This document shows, one piece after another, positions 1 through 7,207 of a DNA stretch of 64,000 nt (position 1 is the stretch's first letter; every line of letters starts with the position of its first letter). The DNA comes from an uncultured Spirochaetaceae bacterium (lineage in GTDB: Bacteria > Spirochaetota > Spirochaetia > Sphaerochaetales > Sphaerochaetaceae): assembly GCA_944389295.1 (NCBI GenBank), contig CALXLV010000032.1:30776-94775 (forward strand), written 5' to 3'. The notes below the pieces were generated by a model. That model was not told the origin of the DNA. It saw nothing but the letters and a program-made list of their open reading frames with translations, and made no database searches. A program made the position numbers and the translations under genes.

Positions 1-352
1 CATTGTGGGCTTTCGCTTCCCTTACGATTTCCTCAGCCTGTTCGATATTGTATGCAAGCGGTTTCTCAATGAGCATATGCTTTCCGGCACGGGCGGCGCA
101 GAGACCTGGCTCATAATGATCTTTTGTACAGATTATCACGGCATCAAGATCGGGGTCCTGCACCATCTTCTCCATATCGGTATAGCGGCCAGATTCGGGA
201 ACGCCGTATTTCTCTCCGAGTGCCTCGACAACACTGCGGGAAAGATCACAGAGAGAATGCAGCTCAAACTGATCAAGCTCTCTGAGGTATGGAAGATGCT
301 CAATCTGGGCAATAGCTCCGCATCCGATTACTCCTATACGTACTTTTCTCAT
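1..352 (-). CDS. Gfo/Idh/MocA family oxidoreductase, 3' end cut by window edge
   Basis: Reading from position 352 leftward gives an N-terminus MRKVRIGVIGCGAIAQ, followed by a Rossmann fold and, near the window edge, the GKHMLIEKPLAYN segment that is the family's hallmark EKP motif. About 117 codons are present; the family is normally 330-390 residues, so the substrate-binding half lies outside the window. It probably oxidises or reduces a sugar or polyol with NAD(P). It is 13 bases downstream of the zinc dehydrogenase gene on the same strand and likely the last visible gene of the rbsK-rbsD-dehydrogenase operon. The exact substrate cannot be read from the sequence. Confidence 0.85.
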   Translation of the reverse strand, partial: MRKVRIGVIGCGAIAQIEHLPYLRELDQFELHSLCDLSRSVVEALGEKYGVPESGRYTDMEKMVQDPDLDAVIICTKDHYEPGLCAARAGKHMLIEKPLAYNIEQAEEIVREAKAHN

Positions 353-365
353 GACTGCTCTCCTC

Positions 366-1388
366 TTACGGTTTTACGATCACCTTGACAGCCTGCCCTT
401 TCCGCAGTTTCTCCAGACCTTCCTCAATTCTTTCGAGAGGGATGACATCTGTGATAAGGGCATTTATGTCTATACATCCATCCTCAAGGATTCTGACGGC
501 AGCGGGGAATGTCGCATTGGCAAGCCATGTTCCCAGAACACGGATCTCCTTTGTCGTTATCTCGCACTGCTTTATCTCCGCAGAAGCCTTCTTGTTGACT
601 CCAAAGAGAACGATCGTTCCATCCTTGCGCACAAGATCTATAGATGAAGCGAGCTGTGAGCCTGTAACGTCAAACACATAATCTGCGCCTATCCCCGTCT
701 CCTTATAGACAATATCGTGCACATTCTCCTCTATGGGATTCAGCACTGTACCAAGAGAAAGTTTCTTAGCGAATTCATTTCTCCATGGAGATGTCTCAAG
801 GATGAACATTCTCGAAATACCTGAAGCCTTAAGAAGCTGTGCAATCATGAGACCGATGGGACCGGAACCTATGATCACTGCGCTCTCACCCGGCTTGATA
901 TCAACTTTATTCAGGCCGTTGACAGCACAGGCAAGCGGTTCCGCACAGGATGCAACCTCAACACTCACGCTTTCAGAGATCTTGTAAGCTACTGTAGAGT
1001 GGATTCTGACATATTTTGCGAAAGCTCCATCATAATCGATTCCAAGGGCCTCAATGTGTGTGCACTGATTCGGAAGGTTCTTCCTGCAGTATTCACAGTT
1101 TCCGCAGTAATAGTTCGGATTGACAACCACGCGGTCACCTATTTCAAGGTGATGCACCATACTGCCCTTTTCCACTACGGTCCCGCACAGCTCATGCCCG
1201 AGAATCGTTCCGTCGGTAGCAATATATCCTGGAGGATCTGCAGTAATATGCACATCTGTTCCGCAGATACTGACAGCCTCGACCTTAAGAATAACCTCAT
1301 CTGGAAGCTGGATCTGAGGTACCTGTACTTCCTTCAGTACGAAACGGCCTTTACCCTCAAATACTCCAGCAAGCATTGTCCCTTCCAT
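366..1388 (-). CDS. Zinc-dependent medium-chain dehydrogenase (sorbitol/threonine dehydrogenase type)
   Basis: 340 residues, the usual size for the family. The catalytic zinc ligands Cys42 (ICGTD) and His65-Glu66 (GHE) are present, and the structural zinc lobe has Cys95, Cys98, Cys101 and Cys109. A Rossmann motif (IIGSGPIGLM) follows for NAD(P). It should oxidise a polyol or secondary alcohol to the keto compound in the cytosol. The start is supported by AAGGAGGT seven bases upstream. It lies between rbsD and a Gfo/Idh oxidoreductase, so the operon probably converts an unusual pentose or polyol that ends at ribokinase. The substrate is not determinable here. Confidence 0.9.
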   Translation of the reverse strand: MEGTMLAGVFEGKGRFVLKEVQVPQIQLPDEVILKVEAVSICGTDVHITADPPGYIATDGTILGHELCGTVVEKGSMVHHLEIGDRVVVNPNYYCGNCEYCRKNLPNQCTHIEALGIDYDGAFAKYVRIHSTVAYKISESVSVEVASCAEPLACAVNGLNKVDIKPGESAVIIGSGPIGLMIAQLLKASGISRMFILETSPWRNEFAKKLSLGTVLNPIEENVHDIVYKETGIGADYVFDVTGSQLASSIDLVRKDGTIVLFGVNKKASAEIKQCEITTKEIRVLGTWLANATFPAAVRILEDGCIDINALITDVIPLERIEEGLEKLRKGQAVKVIVKP

Positions 1389-1404
1389 GAAAAATACCTC
1401 CTTA

Positions 1405-1800
1405 TCAGAATGTCACTCCGGCCACAAGTATCACGTTGGCATACGAAGAGCATTCACCAGTCCTTATGAAAACAAGAGCTTCCCTGGACATCTTCTTGAA
1501 CTCCTCATGGGATACCGAAGATGAAGGAATATCTCCCAGGATTTCCCGGATATCCTTGAGAACAGAAGGATTCGCCTTCTCTATCTCGGCTGCATAGACA
1601 TATGACTCAATCTTCATCTCTTCCGCTATTGCGCGGAGAACATCCGAAAAGGAAGGCAGTCCGGGAAGAAGTGAAATGTCCACGACTTCACACTCTGAGG
1701 GAATCGGAAGTCCGGGGTCACAGATCACCATAGTCTGCGTATGCCCGATCCTCGAAATGAATTCCTCTATCCTGTAATTGAGTATTCCGTGCTTTTTCAA
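1405..1800 (-). CDS. rbsD: D-ribose pyranase
   Basis: 131 residues, matching RbsD length, with the family's N-terminal MKKHGILN and GHTQTMVICDPGLPIP segment that carries the catalytic His/Asp, and the C-terminal EC-SYANVIL region. RbsD interconverts pyranose and furanose forms of ribose so that ribokinase can use the furanose. Its ATG overlaps the stop of rbsK by four bases, indicating translational coupling. No ribose ABC transporter lies next to it in the visible part of the locus. Confidence 0.92.
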   Translation of the reverse strand: MKKHGILNYRIEEFISRIGHTQTMVICDPGLPIPSECEVVDISLLPGLPSFSDVLRAIAEEMKIESYVYAAEIEKANPSVLKDIREILGDIPSSSVSHEEFKKMSREALVFIRTGECSSYANVILVAGVTF

Positions 1801-2723
1801 AATCTTCCTCCTTTTGAGGCGAATTCATCTACTTCTTTTCTGGTCGGGATAGATGTCTGCGCGCCTTTCCTGGATACGGAAATCGTCGAGGCATTATTCG
1901 CGAAGGCTATCGCTTCCTCAATGCTTCTTCCCTCTGCAAGATATACGCAGACCGCACCATTGAACGTGTCTCCTGCCGCCGTTGTGTCAACGACTGCTAT
2001 GTCTGGAGGCGTAAAAAGACGGTGATCTTCCGGACTGACAAGCATTGCCCCGCGGCCTCCGAGGGTAACGATGACATTGCGAACTCCCTTTCCAAGAAGT
2101 TTCTCTGCCGCTTTCACAATCTCTTCATCTGATGAGATGCTCATTCCGCTCATCTTTCCGAGTTCCGTCTCATTAGGAGTTATGTAATCTATGCATGGAT
2201 ACAGGGATTCTTCAAAGGAATCCGGAGCGGGGGCAGGATTCAGAATGATGGTCTTTTTCAGTTCAGCACCAAGACGTATCGCATATTCGGCACTTTCCTG
2301 AGGTATCTCAAGTGAAATGAGAATTATATCTGATTCCTCAAAAGCATTTCTGTTGGACTTCAGATATTCCACGGAACAGTCATCATTCGCTCCCGGCACG
2401 GCGACAATCGAGTTGCGGCCTTTCTCATCCACCAGTATATATGCAGTACCTGTCTGCATATCTGCCCTGTGAATGAAGTCCGTATTAAGACCGGCCTGCC
2501 CGAACATATCCAGAAGTATCTGTTCATCCCCGTCATTGCCAATGGAGGAAAGAAACACAACGGAACCGCCGAGCTTTCCTGCGGCAACCGCCTGATTAGC
2601 GCCTTTTCCTCCTGGATTCTTCTCCACAGAAAGTCCGTGTACAGTCTCGCCGGGGGCAGGAAGCATTTTCGTTCTCACGACGATGTCTACATTGGAACTT
2701 CCAACCACCAAAATCCTTTTCAT
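1797..2723 (-). CDS. rbsK: Ribokinase (PfkB family)
   Basis: 308 residues. The two PfkB signatures are visible: GGKGANQAVAAGKLGG near residues 38-53 and the C-terminal DTTAAGDTFNGA with the catalytic Asp of the AAGD anion hole. It phosphorylates ribose at O5 with ATP. It is the first gene of the leftward operon rbsK-rbsD-dehydrogenase-oxidoreductase and faces the LacI-type regulator gene across 266 bases. An AAGGAG sequence lies just before the ATG. Because non-ribose dehydrogenases follow, the true substrate may be a related pentose. Confidence 0.92.
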   Translation of the reverse strand: MKRILVVGSSNVDIVVRTKMLPAPGETVHGLSVEKNPGGKGANQAVAAGKLGGSVVFLSSIGNDGDEQILLDMFGQAGLNTDFIHRADMQTGTAYILVDEKGRNSIVAVPGANDDCSVEYLKSNRNAFEESDIILISLEIPQESAEYAIRLGAELKKTIILNPAPAPDSFEESLYPCIDYITPNETELGKMSGMSISSDEEIVKAAEKLLGKGVRNVIVTLGGRGAMLVSPEDHRLFTPPDIAVVDTTAAGDTFNGAVCVYLAEGRSIEEAIAFANNASTISVSRKGAQTSIPTRKEVDEFASKGGRF

Positions 2724-2753
2724 CTGAACTCCTTTTTTTGCTTCTGTAATTGC

Positions 2754-2781
2754 AGAGTACCATGTCCTGCAAACTTGTCAA
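2754..2781 (-). promoter_or_regulatory. Putative sigma-70 promoter of the rbsK operon
   Basis: On the minus strand TTGACA (2776-2781) is followed after 16 bases by TACTCT (2754-2759), about 30 bases before the rbsK start. The rest of the 2724-2989 gap is very AT-rich. I saw no clear LacI-type palindrome with a central CG. Confidence 0.45.
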
Positions 2782-2989
2782 GAAATTTATTTTCAATTTA
2801 TTTTCAGTTTATATTCATAAATTATTATCATATATACAAAGAAAATATATTGATACAAAATCGCAAAACTGCAAATATACTGAAAAATTTTTCTTATAAT
2901 TTTAGAGCTTATTCTTGCAATTATGTTTCAATTTGGCTAGACGCATCACTGCTTTTGCTATAAAGTTTGAGAAAGCATAAGGGGAACAT

Positions 2990-4000
2990 ATGCAGCAGCT
3001 TACGCAAAAAGAAATAGCGAGCATCTCAGGAGTCTCTATAGCGACCGTATCAAGGTATCTTTCAGACCCCTCTTCAATCCGTGAGAAAACAAAACGGAAG
3101 ATCGAGAATGCATTGGAATCCTATAAAAAGAAGATACTGAAAACCCATTCCAATATGATCGCCTTCGTCATACCGGATATCGAGAACCCGTTTTTCCCCA
3201 TGCTTCTGAAAGGAATTGAAAGCGTATCAAGAACTCATGGATATACACTTATGATCTATAATTCCGAAGGAAATCCGACAAATGAGGAACGGATACTGGG
3301 AGATCTGCTGGATATAAACGTAGCGGGAATAATCCTTATACATTCAGGAAGAACAAGTCCTATGCTGAAGGATATAGTCAAGAACCGCAAAATCCCAATC
3401 GTGTTTCTTGATCGTGTTCCTGATATGGAAAACATAAATACCGTGTCGTCAGACAACTTCGACGGAATGTATCAGGCGGTGAAATACCTGACTTCGCTCG
3501 GGCATTCACGGATATTGTATATATCAGGACCAAAGGACCTCTCAACGGAAAAGGAAAGACTGAGAGGTTTCAAAGCGGCATTGGCAGATTCCGGCACGGA
3601 CACTTCAGGATTCAGCCAGATTAACTGTGAATACAGCAAGACAACAGCTTATGAAGCGATAAAGCAGATAATTTCCGCCGGCAAATTCAACTACACCGCA
3701 GTATGTGCTTCAAATGACCTGATGATGTGCGGAGTATATCAGGCCCTTACAGAGAAAGGAATCAGAATCCCGGAAGATGTCTCACTGATAGGATATGACG
3801 ATATTCTGATATCTTCACTGCTGAACATTACCACTGTCAGACAGCCTTTTGAAGAAATGGGAAAAAACGCCATGCTTCAGCTTGTTTCCGCAATCGCCTC
3901 GCCATATATGCTGAAATCGAACATCATTTTGTCCACGGGGCTGATAATACGAAATTCATGCAAGATGCCCCCCCCCTTTTTTATCGAAATAACACATTAG
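2990..4000 (+). CDS. LacI family transcriptional regulator
   Basis: 336 residues with an N-terminal LacI helix-turn-helix (TQKEIASISGVSIATVSRYL, residues about 5-24) and hinge, then a periplasmic-binding-protein-like sensor (ENPFFPMLLKGIE, VVFLDR-like IPIVFLDR, SLIGYDDI). It is preceded by an AAGGGGAAC ribosome-binding site. Divergent placement makes it the likely sugar-responsive repressor of the rbsK operon. The last codons run through nine C and six T bases (3968-3982), giving an atypical PPPFF near the C-terminus. Slippage there would change only the tail after the conserved IIRNSC segment. Confidence 0.9.
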   Translation: MQQLTQKEIASISGVSIATVSRYLSDPSSIREKTKRKIENALESYKKKILKTHSNMIAFVIPDIENPFFPMLLKGIESVSRTHGYTLMIYNSEGNPTNEERILGDLLDINVAGIILIHSGRTSPMLKDIVKNRKIPIVFLDRVPDMENINTVSSDNFDGMYQAVKYLTSLGHSRILYISGPKDLSTEKERLRGFKAALADSGTDTSGFSQINCEYSKTTAYEAIKQIISAGKFNYTAVCASNDLMMCGVYQALTEKGIRIPEDVSLIGYDDILISSLLNITTVRQPFEEMGKNAMLQLVSAIASPYMLKSNIILSTGLIIRNSCKMPPPFFIEITH

Positions 4001-4073
4001 ATTGAGGATGCAAAGAGAATACGGATCATCTCATCAGAATTCTTGATCTTCTGCGTATTCCTGTAGTCTGATA

Positions 4074-4190
4074 TCAGATAAAGCACTCCTCACTGAGATC
4101 AAAAAATTTCAGAGAGTTTTTGGCAGCTGCCTCGCTTATCGCTCTTTTGCCATGTTTCATATCTGAAATCACCGCTTTTATCCCGTCCTT
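4074..4190 (-). pseudogene. Possible remnant of an XRE/HigA-type antitoxin
   Basis: No intact gene is seen in the 289 bases after the LacI gene. On the minus strand a fragment reads NKDGIKAVISDMKHGKRAI, then SEAAAKNSLKFFDLSEECFI and a stop. This resembles the recognition-helix half of HigA/XRE antitoxins, which carry an NGKR-I pattern followed by FF-(V/L)S. Upstream codons are broken by stops, and a neighbouring frame reads on to about 4001. I infer a decayed antitoxin. The match is by eye only and short. Confidence 0.3.
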
Positions 4191-4289
4191 ATTAAGCTAT
4201 CTCCGAAACATGCCTGCAAGTTTTCAGAAAAAATGCCACCGCCGGCATATCATCCGCGATGGCATGCAGTTCAGGAACTGGAGTTCAGA

Positions 4290-4802
4290 TCACACAGCTC
4301 CCTTGTCCTTGAGGAGATTGACAATGTAGGTCTTTTTGGCGTTCTTTGCATAATCAAGAACTGAATGACCCTGATAGTCGCGTGCATTGATATCCGCGCC
4401 GCTCTTGATGAGCTGTGTCGTGATCTTCGTCTCGTCGTTGCTGTTCACAGCCATGATGAGAGCGGTCTCGCCGAGGTAGTTCCTCGCATCGATGTTCGCA
4501 CCGGCCTCAAGAAGAGCCTCGATGACCTTCGGATTCTTCGAGCTGTTCGCCGCAAGATGAAGGGCGTTCGACCTGTACTTCGGCTCAGCCTCGTGGATAT
4601 CTGCACCTGCCTCGATAAGAGCCTTGAGCACAGCCACGGAGTGATTGTACTGGGCGGCAAGCATGACCGGGGTGAGCCCCCACTCGTTATGGACATTGAT
4701 ATCCGCGCCCTTGTCGAGAAGGTCCTTGATATCTCTGGCTTTCGTCGCGCTGATAGCGGCAGCAAGCAGTTTCTTATTGATGGTTTCAGATGTCTTTGCC
4801 AT
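4290..4802 (-). CDS. Ankyrin-repeat protein
   Basis: 170 residues from the chosen ATG at 4802, which has GGAGG ten bases upstream; an in-frame ATG at 4823 would put that GGAGG inside the gene. Four ankyrin repeats are visible with the typical pattern (DLLDKGADINVHNEWGLTPV, LIEAGADIHEAE, LLEAGANIDARNYLGETAL, LIKSGADINARDYQGHSVLD). No signal peptide or membrane segment, so it is probably a cytosolic protein-protein interaction module. It is monocistronic and faces adenosine deaminase. No partner can be inferred. Confidence 0.9.
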   Translation of the reverse strand: MAKTSETINKKLLAAAISATKARDIKDLLDKGADINVHNEWGLTPVMLAAQYNHSVAVLKALIEAGADIHEAEPKYRSNALHLAANSSKNPKVIEALLEAGANIDARNYLGETALIMAVNSNDETKITTQLIKSGADINARDYQGHSVLDYAKNAKKTYIVNLLKDKGAV

Positions 4803-4947
4803 TTTTATATTTCCTCCAAGCATCTGAATATTCTCTCAAAAAAAGAAGGCTGTAAAGGGTAAAACCACCGTTTTATGCTTGATAATTATTTTATTTCAAT
4901 GAAGATAAAAGGCCTTTTCTTATAAAATTCAACGAATCTGGGCGATT

Positions 4948-4976
4948 TTGCATCCTGAGGCCTCTGCGTTTACAAT
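4948..4976 (+). promoter_or_regulatory. Putative promoter of add, leaderless geometry
   Basis: TTGCAT (4948-4953), 17 bases, TACAAT (4971-4976), then six bases to the ATG at 4983. Transcription would start at or next to the start codon, and no Shine-Dalgarno sequence is present. Confidence 0.5.
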
Positions 4977-4982
4977 CTCAAT

Positions 4983-6062
4983 ATGCTGAGCGAAGAATTG
5001 ATCAGGAAGATACCGAAGGTTGAACTGCACGAGCATCTGGACGGCGGACTGAGGCCGGAAACCATAATAGAGACAGCAGAGAAAAAGGGCCTCCCCCTCC
5101 CCTCGCATGACAGGAACGAGCTCGCGCTCTGGTTCCGCCGCGGAGCAATGCAAAAGTCGCTGCCGCTGTATCTTGAGACATTCGATGTGACAGTATCCGT
5201 GATGCAGGACAGGGAAAGCCTCAGGAGAATAGCCCGCGAGGAGATCGAGGATCTCGCGAAGGAGAACATCATCTACGCCGAGATAAGATTCTCCCCAATC
5301 CTCCACACAGCCGGAGGACTTACGATGGAGGAAGTGGTATCCGCCGTGCTTGAGGGGCTGCAGGAAGGGAGGAAGGAGACAGGCGTGGAGTTCGGCCTCA
5401 TCCTCTCGGCGATGAGACATCAGAGCCCTGAGACATCGGAGGCGATCGCATCGCTTGCGGCAGCGTTCTCATCAAGAGGCGTCGTAGGCTTCGACCTTGC
5501 CGGAGACGAGGCGGGAAATCCCCCTAAAAGACACATCAGGGCATTCGAGCTCATCAGAACGCACAACTTCAATATAACCCTCCATGCGGGAGAGGCTTTC
5601 GGCCTGGAATCAATCTGGCAGGCCATACAGATATGCGGAGCCCACAGGATCGGACACGGAACGCGGCTTACTGAGGACATGGCAATAGAGGACGGCAGGA
5701 TAGTTAAGATGGGATCGCTTGCCCACTACATAATGGACAAGAGAATACCCATTGAAATGTGCCTCACAAGCAACATAGACACAGGCGCCGTGGAAAGCTA
5801 CAGCACTCATCCCTTCCCTCTCTTCTTCAGAAGCGGATTCAGAGTATGCCTCTGCACAGACAACCGCCTGATGAGCGGGACATCGCTGACAAAGGAGATG
5901 GCCATCGCCGTGAATGAATACGGTCTGGACATCCGGGATCTGGAAAAGATCACGACAAACGCAATGAAGAGCGCGTTCATCCATCATGATAAACGGCTCG
6001 AGCTCATCTACGGAAAGATAAAGCCTGAATACGCCGCGATAAGAAAGGAATACGGCCTCTGA
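4983..6062 (+). CDS. add: Adenosine deaminase
   Basis: 359 residues, normal length. Metal ligands and catalytic residues are in place: HEHLDGG (His16, His18), HAGE (201-204, catalytic Glu), HRIGHGT (221-227) and CTDN (291-294; many family members carry TDN in place of TDD). It hydrolyses adenosine or deoxyadenosine to inosine plus ammonia in the cytosol, feeding the purine nucleoside phosphorylase encoded at 24.8 kb. No Shine-Dalgarno is seen before the ATG. The stop codon abuts the stop of the convergent rhomboid gene. Confidence 0.93.
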   Translation: MLSEELIRKIPKVELHEHLDGGLRPETIIETAEKKGLPLPSHDRNELALWFRRGAMQKSLPLYLETFDVTVSVMQDRESLRRIAREEIEDLAKENIIYAEIRFSPILHTAGGLTMEEVVSAVLEGLQEGRKETGVEFGLILSAMRHQSPETSEAIASLAAAFSSRGVVGFDLAGDEAGNPPKRHIRAFELIRTHNFNITLHAGEAFGLESIWQAIQICGAHRIGHGTRLTEDMAIEDGRIVKMGSLAHYIMDKRIPIEMCLTSNIDTGAVESYSTHPFPLFFRSGFRVCLCTDNRLMSGTSLTKEMAIAVNEYGLDIRDLEKITTNAMKSAFIHHDKRLELIYGKIKPEYAAIRKEYGL

Positions 6063-6689
6063 TCAAAGCCCCCACGCCATCCACGGCTTTATCCTCAGCC
6101 TTATGAGAGTGTAGAGGAACGCGAACAGAAGGCCGAAGAGATGCGTCAGATGCGCTATCCCCGTCCCATATGACCCCATCTGGCTGAAAAGCTCTATCAG
6201 GAAGTAGAGGATCACAAGCACAGGAGCCTTTACCGGAATCACGCCGAAGAGGAATATCACAGCGCGGGGATAGAGTACGGAGAAGAGAAGCATCACTCCA
6301 TAGAGCGCTCCGGAGGCTCCGAGCAGCAGCACATTCGTACCCATAAAGAGAAAAACGAGATAGCTCGCGATGCCGGAGAGAATTCCTGTCAGGAAGTAAA
6401 AGAGCAGAAACTCCCTCGTGCCGACAGCCTTCTCCACAGCCGTCCCGAAGATGTAAAGGCCAAGCATGTTCGAGAAAAGATGCCAGACACCGCTGTGCAC
6501 GAACATATATGTTACGAACTGCCAGTAGGCATGGCCGTAGAGAACCGCAGAAGGAAGCAGCGAAAGATAGTAGAGCAGTGACGGGAAGAGAAAGTAAGTT
6601 ACTGCGAATACAATTACATTCGCAGCGACAAGCGCCGCAGCGGCGCCTCTGTATGTGTACCGGAATTTTCTGTTCAGTATGCTGTTCAC
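6063..6689 (-). CDS. Rhomboid-family intramembrane serine protease
   Basis: 208 residues with about six hydrophobic segments. The catalytic serine sits in GASGALYG (Ser126), and a catalytic histidine is expected in IAHLTHLFG (His180). The HSGVWHLFSNM segment (residues 65-75) is the conserved family loop and helix. It cleaves transmembrane substrates within the inner membrane; the substrates are unknown. The start codon appears to be GTG, and no good ribosome-binding site precedes it. It converges tail-to-tail with add and diverges from the small-RNA region. Confidence 0.92.
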   Translation of the reverse strand: MNSILNRKFRYTYRGAAAALVAANVIVFAVTYFLFPSLLYYLSLLPSAVLYGHAYWQFVTYMFVHSGVWHLFSNMLGLYIFGTAVEKAVGTREFLLFYFLTGILSGIASYLVFLFMGTNVLLLGASGALYGVMLLFSVLYPRAVIFLFGVIPVKAPVLVILYFLIELFSQMGSYGTGIAHLTHLFGLLFAFLYTLIRLRIKPWMAWGL

Positions 6690-6781
6690 AGAGAAAAGGT
6701 AGAATGGGCGGATATTAAGGTCAACAGCAAGCTCCGCACTTCACCTATTCTGCACACTTGCAGATGGAAGAAAATTCACAC

Positions 6782-6798
6782 TGTGCAATAATTGCACA
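6782..6798. promoter_or_regulatory. Palindromic candidate enhancer (UAS) for sigma-54 activator
   Basis: A perfect 17-base dyad, TGTGCAATAATTGCACA, lies about 160 bases upstream of the first sigma-54-like promoter start. That is the usual distance and style of a bacterial enhancer-binding-protein site. A weaker dyad, TCTGCACACTTGCAGA, lies some 30 bases before it. The activator is unknown. Confidence 0.5.
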
Positions 6799-6930
6799 TC
6801 AAAATACCTCTTTTAGCCCAAGACAGCGTCACTTGCCCGCCTTCGCCGTCTCCGGCAGATATGCAGAATACGCTTCAATTACGGCATCTGACACGGAAAA
6901 ACGGTATGAGAGCAGAGGAAAAACAGAAAT

Positions 6931-6946
6931 TGGCACGCTTCCTGCT
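6931..6946 (+). promoter_or_regulatory. Sigma-54-like (-24/-12) promoter of small RNA 1
   Basis: TGGCACGCTTCCTGCT matches the sigma-54 consensus TGGCACGRNNNTTGCW at all but two positions. The GG (6932-6933) and GC (6944-6945) have exactly the required spacing. The predicted start is about 6957. Confidence 0.65.
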
Positions 6947-6956
6947 ATACATAAGG

Positions 6957-7035
6957 CAGAGCAAACAGTTTTTTTCAACAAACCTCCTTTTTAGTGTATT
7001 CAAAGACGCTGAACGACAGCGTCTTTGTTTTTTTT
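6957..7035 (+). ncRNA. Candidate small RNA 1 with anti-Shine-Dalgarno motif
   Basis: The segment from the predicted sigma-54 start to the end of a strong intrinsic terminator is about 79 bases. It opens with AGAGCAAACAG and a U-rich run, then carries an unpaired ACCTCCTTT (6982-6990), and ends in a GC hairpin plus eight T. ACCTCCTTT equals the anti-Shine-Dalgarno tail of 16S rRNA. A second copy of the layout follows at 7081. No convincing reading frame on this strand stops before the terminator. It is probably a trans-acting regulator of ribosome-binding sites (inference). Confidence 0.6.
7002..7035 (+). terminator. Intrinsic terminator of small RNA 1
   Basis: AAAGACGCTG and CAGCGTCTTT form a perfect ten-base stem around AACGA, followed by G and eight T. 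Confidence 0.92.
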
Positions 7036-7054
7036 GCATGAACCCGGACACTCT

Positions 7055-7070
7055 TGGCATGATTAATGCT
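7055..7070 (+). promoter_or_regulatory. Sigma-54-like (-24/-12) promoter of small RNA 2
   Basis: TGGCATGATTAATGCT matches the sigma-54 consensus at 14 of 16 positions with exact GG/GC spacing (7056-7057 and 7068-7069). The predicted start is about 7081. It lies only some 20 bases after the terminator of small RNA 1, so the second RNA has its own promoter. Confidence 0.65.
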
Positions 7071-7080
7071 TGGAAGAGAG

Positions 7081-7170
7081 TAAAGAGCAACAGTTTTTCA
7101 TACCTCCTTTGCAACGTTTGAAAAACATGCCGGACAGCTTCTCCCACCCCACAAGGCTGTCCGGCTTTTC
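7081..7170 (+). ncRNA. Candidate small RNA 2, tandem paralogue of small RNA 1
   Basis: About 90 bases. It repeats the order AGAGCAACAGTTTTTCA, then ACCTCCTTT (7102-7110), then a long terminator hairpin. The hairpin loop is itself C-rich (TTCTCCCACCCCACAAG), giving a second possible seed for G-rich ribosome-binding sites. The shared 5' blocks with RNA 1 point to a local duplication. It ends just before the rlmE promoter. Confidence 0.6.
7129..7170 (+). terminator. Intrinsic terminator of small RNA 2
   Basis: GCCGGACAGC (7129-7138) pairs perfectly with GCTGTCCGGC (7156-7165) and is followed by TTTTC. Confidence 0.8.
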
Positions 7171-7172
7171 AT

Positions 7173-7201
7173 TTGACTACATCATCACCTGTGAATAGAC
7201 T
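7173..7201 (+). promoter_or_regulatory. Sigma-70 promoter of rlmE, leaderless geometry
   Basis: TTGACT (7173-7178), 17 bases, TAGACT (7196-7201), then six bases to the ATG at 7208. The mRNA should begin at the start codon. No Shine-Dalgarno is present. Confidence 0.65.
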
Positions 7202-7207
7202 TCCCGT

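Noticed and set aside
4120..4329. Plus-strand 69-codon frame after the LacI gene.
   Set aside because: It overlaps the ankyrin gene's 3' end, has no ribosome-binding site and no family resemblance.
6792..7121. Plus-strand 109-codon frame in the same gap.
   Set aside because: It runs straight through an intrinsic terminator and a sigma-54 box and has no ribosome-binding site.
6875..7147. Minus-strand short frames starting after AAAGGAGG at 6982 and 7102 (for example TTG/ATG followed by AAAAA codons).
   Set aside because: The apparent ribosome-binding sites are just the reverse complement of the anti-Shine-Dalgarno motifs. Promoters and terminators in this gap all point to the plus strand.
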